A DNA stretch of 64,000 nucleotides from Chamaecrista fasciculata (lineage: Eukaryota > Streptophyta > Magnoliopsida > Fabales > Fabaceae): contig QANZ01038692.1 in the NCBI GenBank assembly GCA_003254925.1, forward strand, positions 21,328-85,327, written 5' to 3'. Under the pieces are notes generated by a model, which worked only from the letters and a program-made list of their open reading frames with translations, made no database searches and was not told where the DNA came from. Of the stretch, positions 34,022 through 45,263 are shown piece by piece. The position numbers were made by a program, and so were the translations under genes. How positions within the stretch are numbered: position 1 is the stretch's first letter; each line of letters opens with the position of its first letter.

Positions 34022-34250
34022 AAAGTATTCGAGGTACTCTCAATGTATGAGATCAGTTTCAATTGTACCTCTAAAGTTTATTTGAGTCAAATATACCTCT
34101 AATCTTTTATTTTTCGTACCAATTATACCTTCAATTTGGGGGTACAATTGATTTAAATATAAAACATTGAAAATATAATTGACTCAAAAAAATTTAAAAA
34201 TACAATTAAAACTAACTTCTTACTTTAAAGTATCTAAAAGTAATTTTGTG
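34022..34250. mobile_element. MITE-like inverted repeat (GTACCTCTAAAG type)
   Basis: 'CAGTTTCAATTGTACCTCTA' pairs with 'TACAATTAAAACTAACTTC', and 'TTTGAGTCAAATATACC' with 'ATAATTGACTCAAA'. It belongs to the group of the element at 53408-53783. Confidence 0.5.
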
Positions 34251-35006
34251 AATAATATTTTATTTGACTTTCAAGTGGTGTAAGCTGTGGTGTGTGAGTG
34301 AATGCACGCGCTGGAGAGATGCGTAAGGGAAGAGCATGGGGAATCGTAAAAGCGTTGACCGTGTCTAACGGAGAGTGTCATGTTTATGTTACGACTGTAA
34401 AAACAACAATGTGGAACGCGCCACACTCGCATTGTTTTTTTCCGTATGTATTACTCCCTCCAATTCTATATATTTAGTGTTTAAGGTTTCTACACACAGA
34501 TTAAGAAAATGATTAGCCACATAGAATGAAGAGAAAAATGAAGTAAAATGACTAAACTACCCCTATTAAATTACTTGGAAAATGTTTATACATTTATGAC
34601 TCTACTATATTTAATAGTGGTAGAATGGTAAAAAAAATAATTAATGCTCTCTTAAATTTATAAAATATCAGATATTTTGGAACAAAAATAATTTTCTAAA
34701 ACATTAGATATTCAGAACCAGAGAGTATTTTTTATTTTGTTTTTCCATTAATGTGATGTTTTCATCGTAACGTAACTGATATTGTCACGCGCGGGATCAT
34801 TGTTTTCTCTGACACCCGCGATACGTGGCCCAATGAAACACAGTATCTGGTCAACCTGATTCCATTTGCCACGTCATAATATTTTTATTTTTTTTTTAGA
34901 AATTTAAAAAAATATATGGTCAACCTGAATATCAGATTTTTTTTGGTAAACTGAATATCAGATTTCGTACGTGTTTTTCTAATTATATATATATATATAT
35001 TTTTTT

Positions 35007-35928
35007 GCCAAAGTGCGAATTTGATCATGTAACTTTGCTCCAGATTCCAAATCAGTCCTATATCTATTTTTGTCTTGAAGTTGATCCTTTATCTTTGCTC
35101 CAGGTCTCAATTTTTGTCTCAGTTTTGGTCTCATATGTTTTGAAAACCTCTCACCGTTAGTCCTCTGTCCATTTTAAATTACAGTTTAGTCTTAAAACTT
35201 CAAGTCTCTTTCACTTTAGTCCCTAATTATCATAATGAAAGTGAAAGAGCATGAAGATTCTCAAACATTAAATCTTGATCCTTAATCCATGAATTCTTCA
35301 TGAAATTAAATAGAAATGCAAAAATAACAAAATTAAAGCATATGACAGAAGGACCAAAACTGAAAAAGTAGAAAATTTAAAACCCACCGGAAAATGTCAC
35401 TAACTTGCCAAGCTTTTGAGGGCGATTGTTTGAGTGATATTTCAATGAGGATTGGGGATTTTAGATGAGTTCTTGAGTTTCTCGGCCATTTCCATACGTT
35501 TTCCGGCGAGTTTGGGAATTTTCTGGTAGATTTTAAATTTTCTACGTTTCTAGTTTTGGTCTCTCTGTCATTTGTTTTAATTTGTGTTGTTTTTGCCTTT
35601 TTATTCCATTTCATGAAGAATTCATGGATTATGGACCAAGATGTAAGGTTTGAGAATCTTCAAAGATGCTCTTTCACTTTCATTTTGATAGTCAGCAACT
35701 AAAGTGAAAGGAACTTGAAATTTTCAGGACTAAACTGTAATTTAAAATGGATGGAGGACTAACGGTGGGAGGTCTTCAAAACATATGGGACCAAAACTGT
35801 GACAAAAAGATATATGACTGATTTGGGACCTGAAGCAAAGATACAATACCAAATTCAAGATAAAAAAAAAATGTAGGACTGATTTGGGACCTATAACAAA
35901 GTTACAGGACCAAATTCGCACTTTGGTC
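35007..35928. mobile_element. Large near-perfect inverted repeat (~922 bp)
   Basis: The outer ends GCCAAAGTGCGAATTTGATC and, inverted, 'GACCAAATTCGCACTTTGG' begin arms that stay complementary for about 450 bp to a centre near 35460. Inner matches include 'AATCCATGAATTCTTCATGA' against 'CATGAAGAATTCATGGATTA', and 'CTGAAAAAGTAGAAAATTTA' against 'TAAATTTTCTACGTTTCTAG'. The 93-codon minus frame at 35333-35614 is arm sequence, not a gene. Confidence 0.8.
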
Positions 35929-36243
35929 TATATTTTTTCTCAGTTTTCAATTTAGTCCTTTATTTTTTTTTCGTTACAGATTTGATCTCATGTTTTTACA
36001 AATTGTTCTATCGTTAGTCCCACAACGTAAAATTTTTGTAAAAATATGAGATCAATTCTGTAACTTGGTCAAATATATAAGATCAAATTTGCAACTTGAC
36101 CAAAAGAGATGTGACATAAAATGAAACAAGAGAAAGATACAATACCAAATTGAGATTTTAGCAAAAGATATGAGACAAAAAATGTAATAAAAAATTATGC
36201 AAAATCAAATTAAGACATGGGATATTTGACCAAAAATGCACTT
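35929..36243. mobile_element. Second foldback abutting the 922-bp element
   Basis: 'TTCAATTTAGTCCTT' and 'GATTTGATCTCATG' on the left pair with 'CAAATTTGCAACTTG' and 'AAATATAAGATCAA'-like sequence on the right. The pairing is weak and boundaries are approximate. Confidence 0.45.
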
Positions 36244-37165
36244 TAACGTAAATATATAAGGTTTCAATTCAAAAGAATCTTAGTAATTAGGATAAGTTAA
36301 GTAAATTTTTGTTTTTATTTGTTTACTAAAAATCATATGTAGTCAATGAAAACTTGTGACTTTTATAATAATATTACTTAATCAGAAAAAATTTGATTAG
36401 AAGAAGTTAATTATTGTTTAATTTACAAAGACTCGATATATTTCAATTAGCATTAACTTATTGTTTCATAATATTATTATATATTGAAGATATTAAATTA
36501 TTAATTGATATATTAAAGAATATGATTATATATTAAACTTTTAAAAATATATTGATTAATGAAATTTATTTATTTGTATTTCCTTCTTAAATTTTCATGA
36601 TCTTTAAGTCTTAAACTAATCTCTTTTTTGTTGCAAATTTTCATGATTAGAGAAATCTTATTACTGTTAATCGTTGACATGTTGTATTTAGATGTCTTGG
36701 TTAAGGCCTAAACTTTTAAGATTCGTGTAAATGATTTAATCATTACGCAAATGAGACAGCTAAATCATTAATGGTGGAAATGACAGCTTTAGGCTATAAA
36801 CGGTGTCATTGAAAAGTAGCAGTGATTAAAGAGTGATGTTTATCTTTTTCTCATAACACTTATTACAATTCAGTGCTTAATTAACCATCAAGAACAGTCA
36901 TAAACTACATAGGAGTAATAAAATGAGGAATTGAGGATCTATCATGTGCTTTTAATGCATAGGTTAAGGGCTCGATCATTTAATATATAATTTTAGAAAT
37001 ATGAAAAGTAACTAAAATTTTTTAACAGTATTAATTATTTATCTTCCTTTATCTCTTGTTACAAAAACGTCAAAAATTAAAGTATATAAATTAAAGACTC
37101 AAAAATTTTAGGCAAAGCGTAAGTTTTAAATTCTAACATTTTTTCTCTTAAGCACAATATTGTTA
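36244..37165. other. Intergenic, nothing recognised
   Basis: AT-rich sequence without open frames, repeats or known elements that I can support. Confidence 0.5.
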
Positions 37166-37757
37166 GGGTAAATTACACTGAAGATCTTTGTGGTTTGAGA
37201 TATTTTGAGATCGGGTCCTTGCTTGAAAAGTGGCAATTTGGGGGCTTAAGTTTGCTCCGTTAGCAGAAAAAGGCATTCCGTCCAAAAATTAACAAAAATT
37301 TAGGCTAAAATAACATTTTAAGATCCTAACTATTAATTTTCTATGCATTTGACTCTTTGTTTCTGTGAGGGAGAGACTTTGATGCAAAAACAAAAAATTT
37401 TCAAGAACTTTCACTCTAGCTCTATTGAAAAATTTTATGATTTGACAAAATTCGAGTGATCCTTTTGTAATTATATATATTCACCCATTTTTTCAATTGT
37501 CAGAGTTAAAGTCCTCAAAAAATTTTTATTTTTGCATCAGAATCTCTCCCTCATAAAAATAAGGAGTCAAATGCATAGAAAATTGATAGTTAAAATCTTA
37601 AAATGACATTTTAGGTCAAATTTTTGTTAAATTTTGGATGGAAGATTCTTTTCTCCTAATGGAGCAAACATCAGCCCTCCAAGTTGTCATTTTTCAAATC
37701 ACAAGAACCCGATTTCAAAATATCCCAAATCACCGGGACCTTTTGTATAATTTACTC
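37166..37757. mobile_element. Foldback element (~590 bp)
   Basis: The left arm starts GGGTAAATTACACTGAAGAT and the right arm ends TATAATTTACTCA. Inside, 'ATGCATTTGACTCTTTG' pairs with 'AGGAGTCAAATGCATAG', and 'GAGGGAGAGACTTTGATGCA' with 'TGCATCAGAATCTCTCCCTC'. It is non-coding and the arms are close to 90% similar by eye. Confidence 0.75.
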
Positions 37758-38169
37758 ATATAATTATTCTCTGAAACGGAAGGTGCGTTCATGATGCTAT
37801 ATATAGCATGTTGCAAATAAATATAGGAATCAGTATCTTTAGGTGGTTTGGTCGAGCTGTGTATTGAAAATTAGAAAACAACAAATAATAGTTGATGATG
37901 AAAACTCATAATAATAGTTGTCATTTTTAAAAAAAAGGAATATATATTTGATTTCTCAAACATTTGTTATAAATCGTGAGATGACCTCTCAAATAGTTGA
38001 TTTGAATTCTTTGCATGACGTCTTGTGGATGGTTCCAAGTTTACCTAAAAGCTCTAAAATATTTCTCTTATAATTTTGTAATGTGCTCCTCCCAAATGTA
38101 TAATGATCATATCCTTGATATTATAAATATTAATTGAAAATTATAAAATTGGATATGTATAAATCTAAC

Positions 38170-38740
38170 CTTAAGTTTACGACGAGGTACAGTATTCGGG
38201 GGCTGAAGGTCGCCGGATCCTGCAAACAAGAATGCACAGGGGGTTCCCTGTGATTCTTCTCCGATGCTGAAGTTAGTCAATTGAGAGAGAAGTGAGAGAG
38301 TAGGTTTTTTAAGAGAGAGAATTGTTACCTGCGATTGTGTGGTTTGCTTGTATTTATTCTCCCTCTTTGTCCCATGTTGGTACGAGGTGCCAAGGAGACG
38401 TTAAGGGAGTTTTAGGAAATGCACATTGAGTGGGTTGTTGTGTCCTGTTGATCAGACTCGATAACTGTCGCTTTCGAGTCACAGTGGGATGTCTATCCTT
38501 GCCTTTTGGGAGTCAGTGATAGCCAATAGTGCTTTTCACCATATCCCTGTGTACGAAGGGCATTTTAGCCATTTCGCATGCGTGCTTTTGCCCAACCGTA
38601 CGCTATGATCAATGTAGCCTTACTTGGTCACGTGGTCTCAAGGATCTTCGCATTTAATGCTTGGATGGGTGGAGACCCTACTGAGTAGCTTTTGGCGTTG
38701 GGTCTCCGTTAGCTGTTTGGTCGTCGGATTAAGTTAATCC
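38170..38740 (-). mobile_element. LTR-like remnant (gypsy/TRIM-type leader region)
   Basis: On the minus strand, 'GACTAACTTCAGCATCGGAG' is followed by 'AGAATCACAGGGAACCCCCT' and 'CTTGTTTGCAGGATCCGGCG', and upstream there is 'GAATAAATACAAGCAAACC', a plausible TATA region. The block is more GC-rich than its surroundings and has no coding capacity. It shares its core with 6640-7150 and 17604-17996. Exact ends were not determined. Confidence 0.55.
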
Positions 38741-41164
38741 TTTATATGTAATTTAAAGGATGTATATCATTAATCTATTAATCTCACTCTTCATATGTAT
38801 ACAAACCATATGAGCACCTTTTGTATGCTTATACTTTCACAATCTATTATTGCATTCACTTTTTATTATCGCACTAACTTAGAAGTACTTCACACTCATT
38901 GCCACAAACACTACATTATTGCAAGATAAATTCTTAATCAATGGCATCCTAAGTAAGACTACCTCAGAATCATCAATTGGTAATTTTAGTTGATATTTAA
39001 ATTTTCCTGTTCAATTTGGTCCCCCCTTCCAAATTTTTAATAAACAGTGTTATTCTATTTATTTAATTTTTACTGAATTATATATATAGTATCATTTTTT
39101 GATAATATCATGCAATTAGTTAATAATATTGTAATATCATTGGTCAAATACTCAAATCAGTCTTTATATTACAAGACAAATTTCATTGTGATCATAAAAT
39201 AACTTTTTGTTTCGAAGTGATCCTCAAACTATTACTTTTGTTTCACATTAGGTTTTAAGGTGAATTATGTCAAACTCAAATTCAAATGTAACAATTCTTG
39301 AATTATGTGTTGCTTTTAATTAATTATTTTTTGTCTAATTAAGATCGTCAACAAATAATGTTAAATCGAGAACTTTAAAGATGTATACCCTATAGTACAC
39401 TACAGATATAATGCTGAAAAGAGAAAGTAATATTTAAAAAGAGAAAGTATTAGAGAGACCTATATCTTTAATACTTTCTCTCTCAACACTATACTTATAA
39501 TGCACTCTAAAGGATTCATATCCCTTATTTAGGACTACGAGTAAGTAAAATCAAATCAAATTCCAAAATAAATTTGAAACCGATTGTTTTCTTATTGATT
39601 ATTTATAATTTATAAATATAATCAATGGAATTGTTACAAGACATGGATAATTGATCAAATATGTGGAATTGAGTAAATGCATATAGTAGAGCAGTCCAAA
39701 AATAAATGGGGAATGTAGAAAATCAATGAAGAGACTCAAGAGAAGGCAATTGGCAGAAGGGAGAGTGAAGTAGTATAAAGCACTTAAGCAGAGTGTGTAT
39801 TGGAAACGTGAGAAACAAAAGAAAAAAAGTAAGGTGAGAAAAAGGAAAAGGAAAATGAAAGGTTTGCATGGAAACCACAGCCTAATTAAGGCCTATAATA
39901 GTATAGATATATCTTTAATTTAAATATGCATTTTCATAATTGCTGCCGCCTTGTCTGCCAGCGACATACGCCGTACGTCTTCTTTTAATGTCTATATATT
40001 CTTCCTCTTTTTTAATTTATAAACCCTACTTGAGGTCCCAAATATACATTTATTATCTTTTTAAGTGAGCTTAAAATTGCTCAATCCATCTCACTCACCA
40101 AATTGATATAGCCTAGGTTAAATGAGTTACGTAATTTAGTATTCAATAGATTATACTCCACTCAATTTGACAGTTATACTTAATTAGCACAATAGGAGTA
40201 TAATCACTCTCCCTCCCAAGCTGATTTTTGATTTCTCTCCATAACTCGCAATCATGTTTTGAAATTGGCTTCAAAACGGAGTGGGAGATTGAATACACTA
40301 CAAGATCGATGCATGTTGGACGTGGGCATTTCCATATAAATATATAATTAATCTTTTAGCTCCCTATTGCCATACTACATATTGTATTATTGACAAATTT
40401 TGTTATTTCTTAATTTTATAATTATGAAAGAAAAAAAATGAATTGTATATACATAACCTTATTTATAAAGTGGGCAGAATAAAACCATTAAAAATCCAGG
40501 CAAAAAAAAACCATTAAAAATAATTATAGTAATTAATTTTTTGAATGAGTATGTACAATTATATATTTAAAATTAATATGAAATTGTTTATTTGTATATA
40601 TTTATATATGATATAAAATAATAACTGATGATAGCATATGATTGAACGATAAACCAAATTGATTCAAACAAATAATACTATAAGCTAGAAGAATAATAGC
40701 ATTTAAAATTAAACAAGCATGATGGATGAATGTTATTTCTTCTTAGTTCTTAGATTAAAGACATAAGTAAAAATATTGGTATTGAACGAAGGATAAGCGT
40801 GACATGTGCATGCATTGCAGCGAGCTGTTGTTCTTGTTACTGCTACGTTTTTCTCGTCATTTCCAATGTATGTGTATTTTAACAGATTTTACTCAGAACA
40901 AAACTTTTAATTACTGCCCCCTCTTGCTATTTCCAAAAAACATTAAAATTCAAGAGACGCCAAACCCCTATTTCTATATAAATTTAAGTTTTTATATAGG
41001 TTTGTTATAAGGTTATTTCATTGAGAAGTTTGATTTACATGTTTTTTTTCTATGATTGGTCATATAAAAAGATGTGTTTAATATTTTTCTGTAATTTCGC
41101 ATGAAATTTTTTGTCACGTATCAAATATTTATTAGAGAACTTTATAGAAAAAATATAAAGAATT
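38741..41164. other. Intergenic with one foldback arm
   Basis: No gene. Positions about 39133-39270 match the left arm of the foldback at 33322 ('GTCAAATACTC...', 'TTTCATTGTGATCATAAAAT'). The rest is AT-rich. The 68-codon frame at 40804-41010 has no recognisable features. Confidence 0.5.
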
Positions 41165-41485
41165 GATCAAAGTGCAAATTTAGTTTCATATCTTTAGATT
41201 AGTTCCTAATTTGGTCTCATACAGATTTGGTCTCATATCTTTGAGTCAATTGCAAAATTGGTCTTATATATTTGGGTCAGGTGCAGAAGTGATCTCATAT
41301 ATTTGCAAAAGGATCAACTAAAGGTCGATCTTTTTACAAAGATATGAGATCAATTTAGTATCTTAACAAAAAAATATGTGATTAAATTGAGACATTTTAC
41401 AAAAATATAGAACCAAAAATGAAAAAAAAAAAATATAACTAAATTAAAAACTCAGCGAAAGATATCAAAAAAAAATTTACCTAAA
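41165..41485. mobile_element. Foldback element (TCATATCTTTG type)
   Basis: Left 'GATCAAAGTGCAAATTTAGT', with repeats 'GGTCTCATATCTTTGAG' on the left and 'AAAGATATGAGATCAA' on the right. It is decayed and the right terminus is unclear. Confidence 0.5.
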
Positions 41486-42485
41486 AAATGTTAATTATGT
41501 CTGGCCTTTTCTATTTCATCCATCTCTCTGAGTACTCTCTTTCTATATATAATTAGTTAGTTATATATATATATATAGATGTTATATAATCAATCTCCGT
41601 GCTTCTTTGTCTGCGTGATATCTCCTATTTGATTAATTGTGTTGCACGATAAAGCTAAGCCTGTGAATTGCCAGGAAACAGAGATCGATGAATGAATAAA
41701 AGTATATAAAACTTGTGTATTTAATTTCCTTTTCTTTTGAGGCTAGAGAGAGAGAGAGAGAGAGTAATTTCTTGTATAGTATAGTAGCCTACTGTGTTTT
41801 GCTGTGTCTTCTTTTTCTTTCTGCACTTTCACGGCCCAAGCTGCAATGTGCAGACACGCTAACTGAAACAGAAACCGAAAGAGAGAGAGAGAGACAGACA
41901 TGCATATATGAATATGTTTCTTACACTAACTTCGAATTCAATCTCACACAATGCAACACTCACTACTGAATACTGATCACTACCTACTTCTGTAATCTGT
42001 ACATTCTGCTTTCTTTATAATTACATTAATTTCTTCTTTTTTTTTTTTAAACAAAACTACATGACTTTTGATGAAGTTGCTTGAAAGTCATATATAGGAA
42101 AAGGTATTTTAGGCCTGTTTGGATTTATTCAATTATAATTTGAGTAATTTTTTAGGTTAATGTAATACAAAGTTGACCATAAATATTTACATATTTTAGC
42201 TTCTAGAAAATGGTGATGAGTATGTAGTTGGATACTTTGTCCCAACTAAGAAAAGAAAAACTAAATATACTTTCATTAGTATTTGGGCTTCATTGAGTTA
42301 ATTTCTGATGGACCAGAACTGCTGCAATCATGTCCAACCCAATCGAATCGTCTTTTTTAATGATGATGATACAATGCCTTCAAAATTTAAACAAGTAATC
42401 AAAATAGGAAAAAGATAGGTATAATTATGTATTTATGTGGTCGTTATTCTGCTTGCACTAGCAAACGTGCTGTCACGATGTATTA
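41486..42485. other. Intergenic with GA microsatellites
   Basis: Short (GA)n runs occur at about 41745-41764 and 41879-41892. The 84-codon frame at 41715-41969 spans them and is not convincing as a gene. Confidence 0.5.
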
Positions 42486-42959
42486 TATGAATATGAGCAA
42501 ACCTCCTTTTTGGTCCCTCAATTGTTACTGAGTCGAGGAATCGGTCCCTCAATTGTGGGAAACTACAACTCAGTCCCTCAATTGTACAATTCCGTTTACG
42601 TTTTGGTCCCTCACGTCTGGTCCGTTAGTGATAGAGGTGTTAAGTGATGACGTGTCACCGTTATCTGCTTAGGTGGCCGTTAAATGCTTAGTTGAGGGAC
42701 CAAATCCTCGACTCAGTAACAATTGAGGGACCAAAAAGGGGGTTTGCTCAAATTAGTATCCAACTCATTTCCACTTGACACCTTATTAAAACTACTCTCT
42801 TGCAATTTGGTCCCAAAACCCCTAAATCCCCTAAAACTTTTTTTTAATCCTCTTATTCATCTTTTTCATCTTCTTCATTCATTTTAGTCCCAAATGCTAA
42901 AAATAAAATTGTAAAGTATCCCAAAACCCTTCCAAACATTCCAATTTAGTCCTTAAATG

Positions 42960-43190
42960 TATTAAAAACCCTAAAACTTAAGCCCCAAACTCTAAACCCT
43001 AAAATCTTAAACTCTAAACCCTAAAACCCTAAATTCCTAAAATTGTAAAGTGTCCCAAAACTCTTCCAAACATTCCAATTTAGTCCTTAAAAGTATTAAA
43101 AACCCTAAAATCCTAAACTCTAAAACCCTAAACCCTAAAATCTAAAACCCTAAACCCCTAAACCCTAAATCCTAAACCCCTAAAAAAACT
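42960..43190. repeat. Interstitial telomere-like (AAACCCT)n-derived repeats
   Basis: Degenerate runs such as 'CTAAACCCTAAAACCCTAAA' in the left arm of the 42495 element, with an inverted 'TTAGGGTTTTAGGGTTTTT' at about 44055-44080 in the right arm. Variable spacing and interruptions show it is not a telomere end. Confidence 0.7.
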
Positions 43191-43479
43191 ACTGTCTTGC
43201 AATTTGGTCCCTAAATCCTACTTTCCTCTTCATCTTTCATCATCTTTCATCATCTTCATCTTCTCATCCACTCCAAACCCCAAACCACAAAACCCTAAAA
43301 CTACACAACCAGAAATCACCAAAGATTACACAAGTTTCATCAATTCATCAATTCTTGATTAAAAAAAAATTAGTTCATCATCAGTTCATATCATCATCAT
43401 CATCATTCATCAGTTCATCATTCAAAAATTTAAAAAAAAAATCAGTTCATCATCAGTTCATATCATCATCATCATCATC

Positions 43480-43960
43480 ATTCATCAGCCGAAAAGCTCT
43501 CGTGGCAGCGAAGGAAGGAATCGAGAAGCTTAGAGACTCATGAGAGAGAAAGCAAGTCGCGACAGAGTGAACATGTGGCGTCATTGAGCTTTCCATGGAG
43601 TGAACTTGATGGTCGCGACAGAGACTCAAAAGCGAACGGCCGAAATGGGTAAACGACGACGGCGACGACGAGTTTTCATCATCAGTCGCAGGCATTCTCT
43701 CGGAATTTCTTCAAAATCGAAAGAAACCCCAAACTTTCTCCCCCAATTCAAATTCGAACCCTAAGAAATGAATGAATGTATCTCGCGACGCCCAAAATGT
43801 TTGTGAACTTGAAATCAAACCCAGAAATTGAAGAATCGAGCGAGAGAATGTTTAAGGATTTGAAGAATCGAGCCATTTTGATGTTTGAGGATTTGGTTGA
43901 AGCAGTTGGATCGGCGGTGAGGAATGAAAGATGAGAGAGGAATGAGGATGAAGATGAAGA
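43480..43960 (-). pseudogene. Captured 5' end of a ROH1-like (DUF793) gene
   Basis: On the minus strand an ATG at 43695 opens a frame beginning 'MPATDDENSSS', followed by 'FGRSLLSLCRDHQVHSME'. This resembles the N-terminus of plant ROH1/BYPASS1-related proteins (MPATDxxxSFGRSLLSLRRDQV). The similarity ends after about 40 codons. About 260 bp upstream of the ATG look like a matching 5' UTR. Only this first part of the gene is present, inside the transposon, so it cannot make the family protein. The identification rests on a short N-terminal match recalled from the family. Confidence 0.65.
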
Positions 43961-44557
43961 AATTAGGGTTCAAGGACTAAAATGTTTTTTTTAATTATGA
44001 TTTAATAAATTGAGAATAATGGGATAAAATGAATGAACTCAATGTAGATTTTTTTTAGGGTTTAGGGTTTTAGGGTTTTTAATACATTTAAGGACTAAAT
44101 TTGAATGTTTGGAAAGGTTTTGGGATACTTTACAATTTTATTTTTAGGATTTGGGACTAAAATGAATGAAGAAGATGAAAAAGATGAAGAAGAGGATTAA
44201 AAAAAGTTTTAGGGGATTTAGGGGTTTTGGGACCAAATTGCAAGAGAATAGTTTGAATGAGGTGTCAAGTGTAAATGAGTTGGATAATAATTTGAGCAAA
44301 CCCCCTTTTTGGTCCCTCAATTGTTACTGAGTCGAGGATTTGGTCCCTCAACTAAGCATTTAACGGCCACCTAAGCAAATAACGGTGACACGTCATCATT
44401 TAACACCTCTATCACTAACGGACCAGACGTGAGGGACCAAAACATAAACGGGATTGTACAATTGAGGGACTGAGTTGTAGTTTCCCACAATTAAGGGACC
44501 GATTCCTCGACTCAGTAACAATTGAGGGACCAAAAAGGGAGTTTGCTCTATGAATAT

Positions 44558-45263
44558 TAATATTACACTAACGACATTAAGAGGTAGAGAACTCAATAAT
44601 CACCACCATGAATGGACATGCATGGACAGATGCTTTTACGGTTTTACCATCCACCAACCTTATGATATTTAAAGTAATATTTCAATCATAGCTTTGACTT
44701 ATTAATAATAATGATAATGCAAACTTTTATTTGTCAGAACTGTCATACTCTGATGAAAAAAGCTACACGAAACACACAATACAACTTGAAAATAATAAGT
44801 TTGTTCTTCTATTAAGCACTAGAACAAGAAAAAAAAAAGTAACAAATTTTAAGTTATAGAAAGTGAAGATTTGCAACTCAAATCAATAGAAATACATTTA
44901 AAATAAAATGATGATTATAAGAGAATTCTGGAAGGCAACTCACCTTATTATCTTCAATAAGAAAATTTAAAGTCATTTTCAGTTCGGTCTGCTCAAGTTA
45001 CAAATTCAAATCTTGTCGGATGAAATTTGATTTGTAAATCTTCACTTTGAGGAAGTTTCATTCAAGTGTAACTTGAGTATATGTAAATTCTCTCTCTAAC
45101 TATTAGTGAGGCTCACATTTTTCTCTTTAACTCTCTTTTTCTTTCTCTAAATTGCAGTATATTTGCATGGCAGAGGATCCAAATCCCACAATACAACTTG
45201 AAAATAATAAGTTTGTTCTTCTATTAAGCACTAATACAAGAAAAAAAAAGGTAACACATTTTA
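44558..45263. repeat. Duplicated ~75-bp segment flanking a SINE-like insert
   Basis: 'CAATACAACTTGAAAATAAT' and the following 55 or so bases occur at about 44780-44850 and again at 45190-45263. The 340 bp between them include 'TTCAAATCTTGTCGGATGAA', a B-box-like sequence preceded by 'CGGTCTGCTCAAGTT', so a degraded SINE is possible. Confidence 0.45.

Larger units (their letters stand above)
42495..44548. mobile_element. Gene-capturing Mutator-like foldback (Pack-MULE-like), 9-bp TSD
   Basis: The termini are GAGCAAAC / GTTTGCTC, flanked by an exact 9-bp duplication, tatgaatat (42486-42494 and 44549-44557). Each arm (about 260 bp) repeats 'GGTCCCTCAATTGT' and 'ACTGAGTCGAGGA'. The next roughly 300 bp on each side are also inverted copies ('CCCAAAACCTTTCCAAACAT'-type text) and contain telomere-like CCCTAAA runs. 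The unique centre (about 43480-43960) carries a captured gene start. No transposase is encoded. Confidence 0.9.

Noticed and set aside
35333..35614. 93-codon minus frame
   Set aside because: It spans the centre of the 922-bp inverted repeat; the product is low-complexity without family features.
42960..43190. Possible true telomere or subtelomere
   Set aside because: The repeats are degenerate, short, and mirrored within a transposon that has a 9-bp duplication.
43355..43543. + strand frame ending in 'KALVAAKEGIEKLRDS'
   Set aside because: The start is Ser-rich trinucleotide repeat, and the end overlaps the captured ROH1-like segment on the other strand. The last 16 residues look protein-like but are too short to assign.
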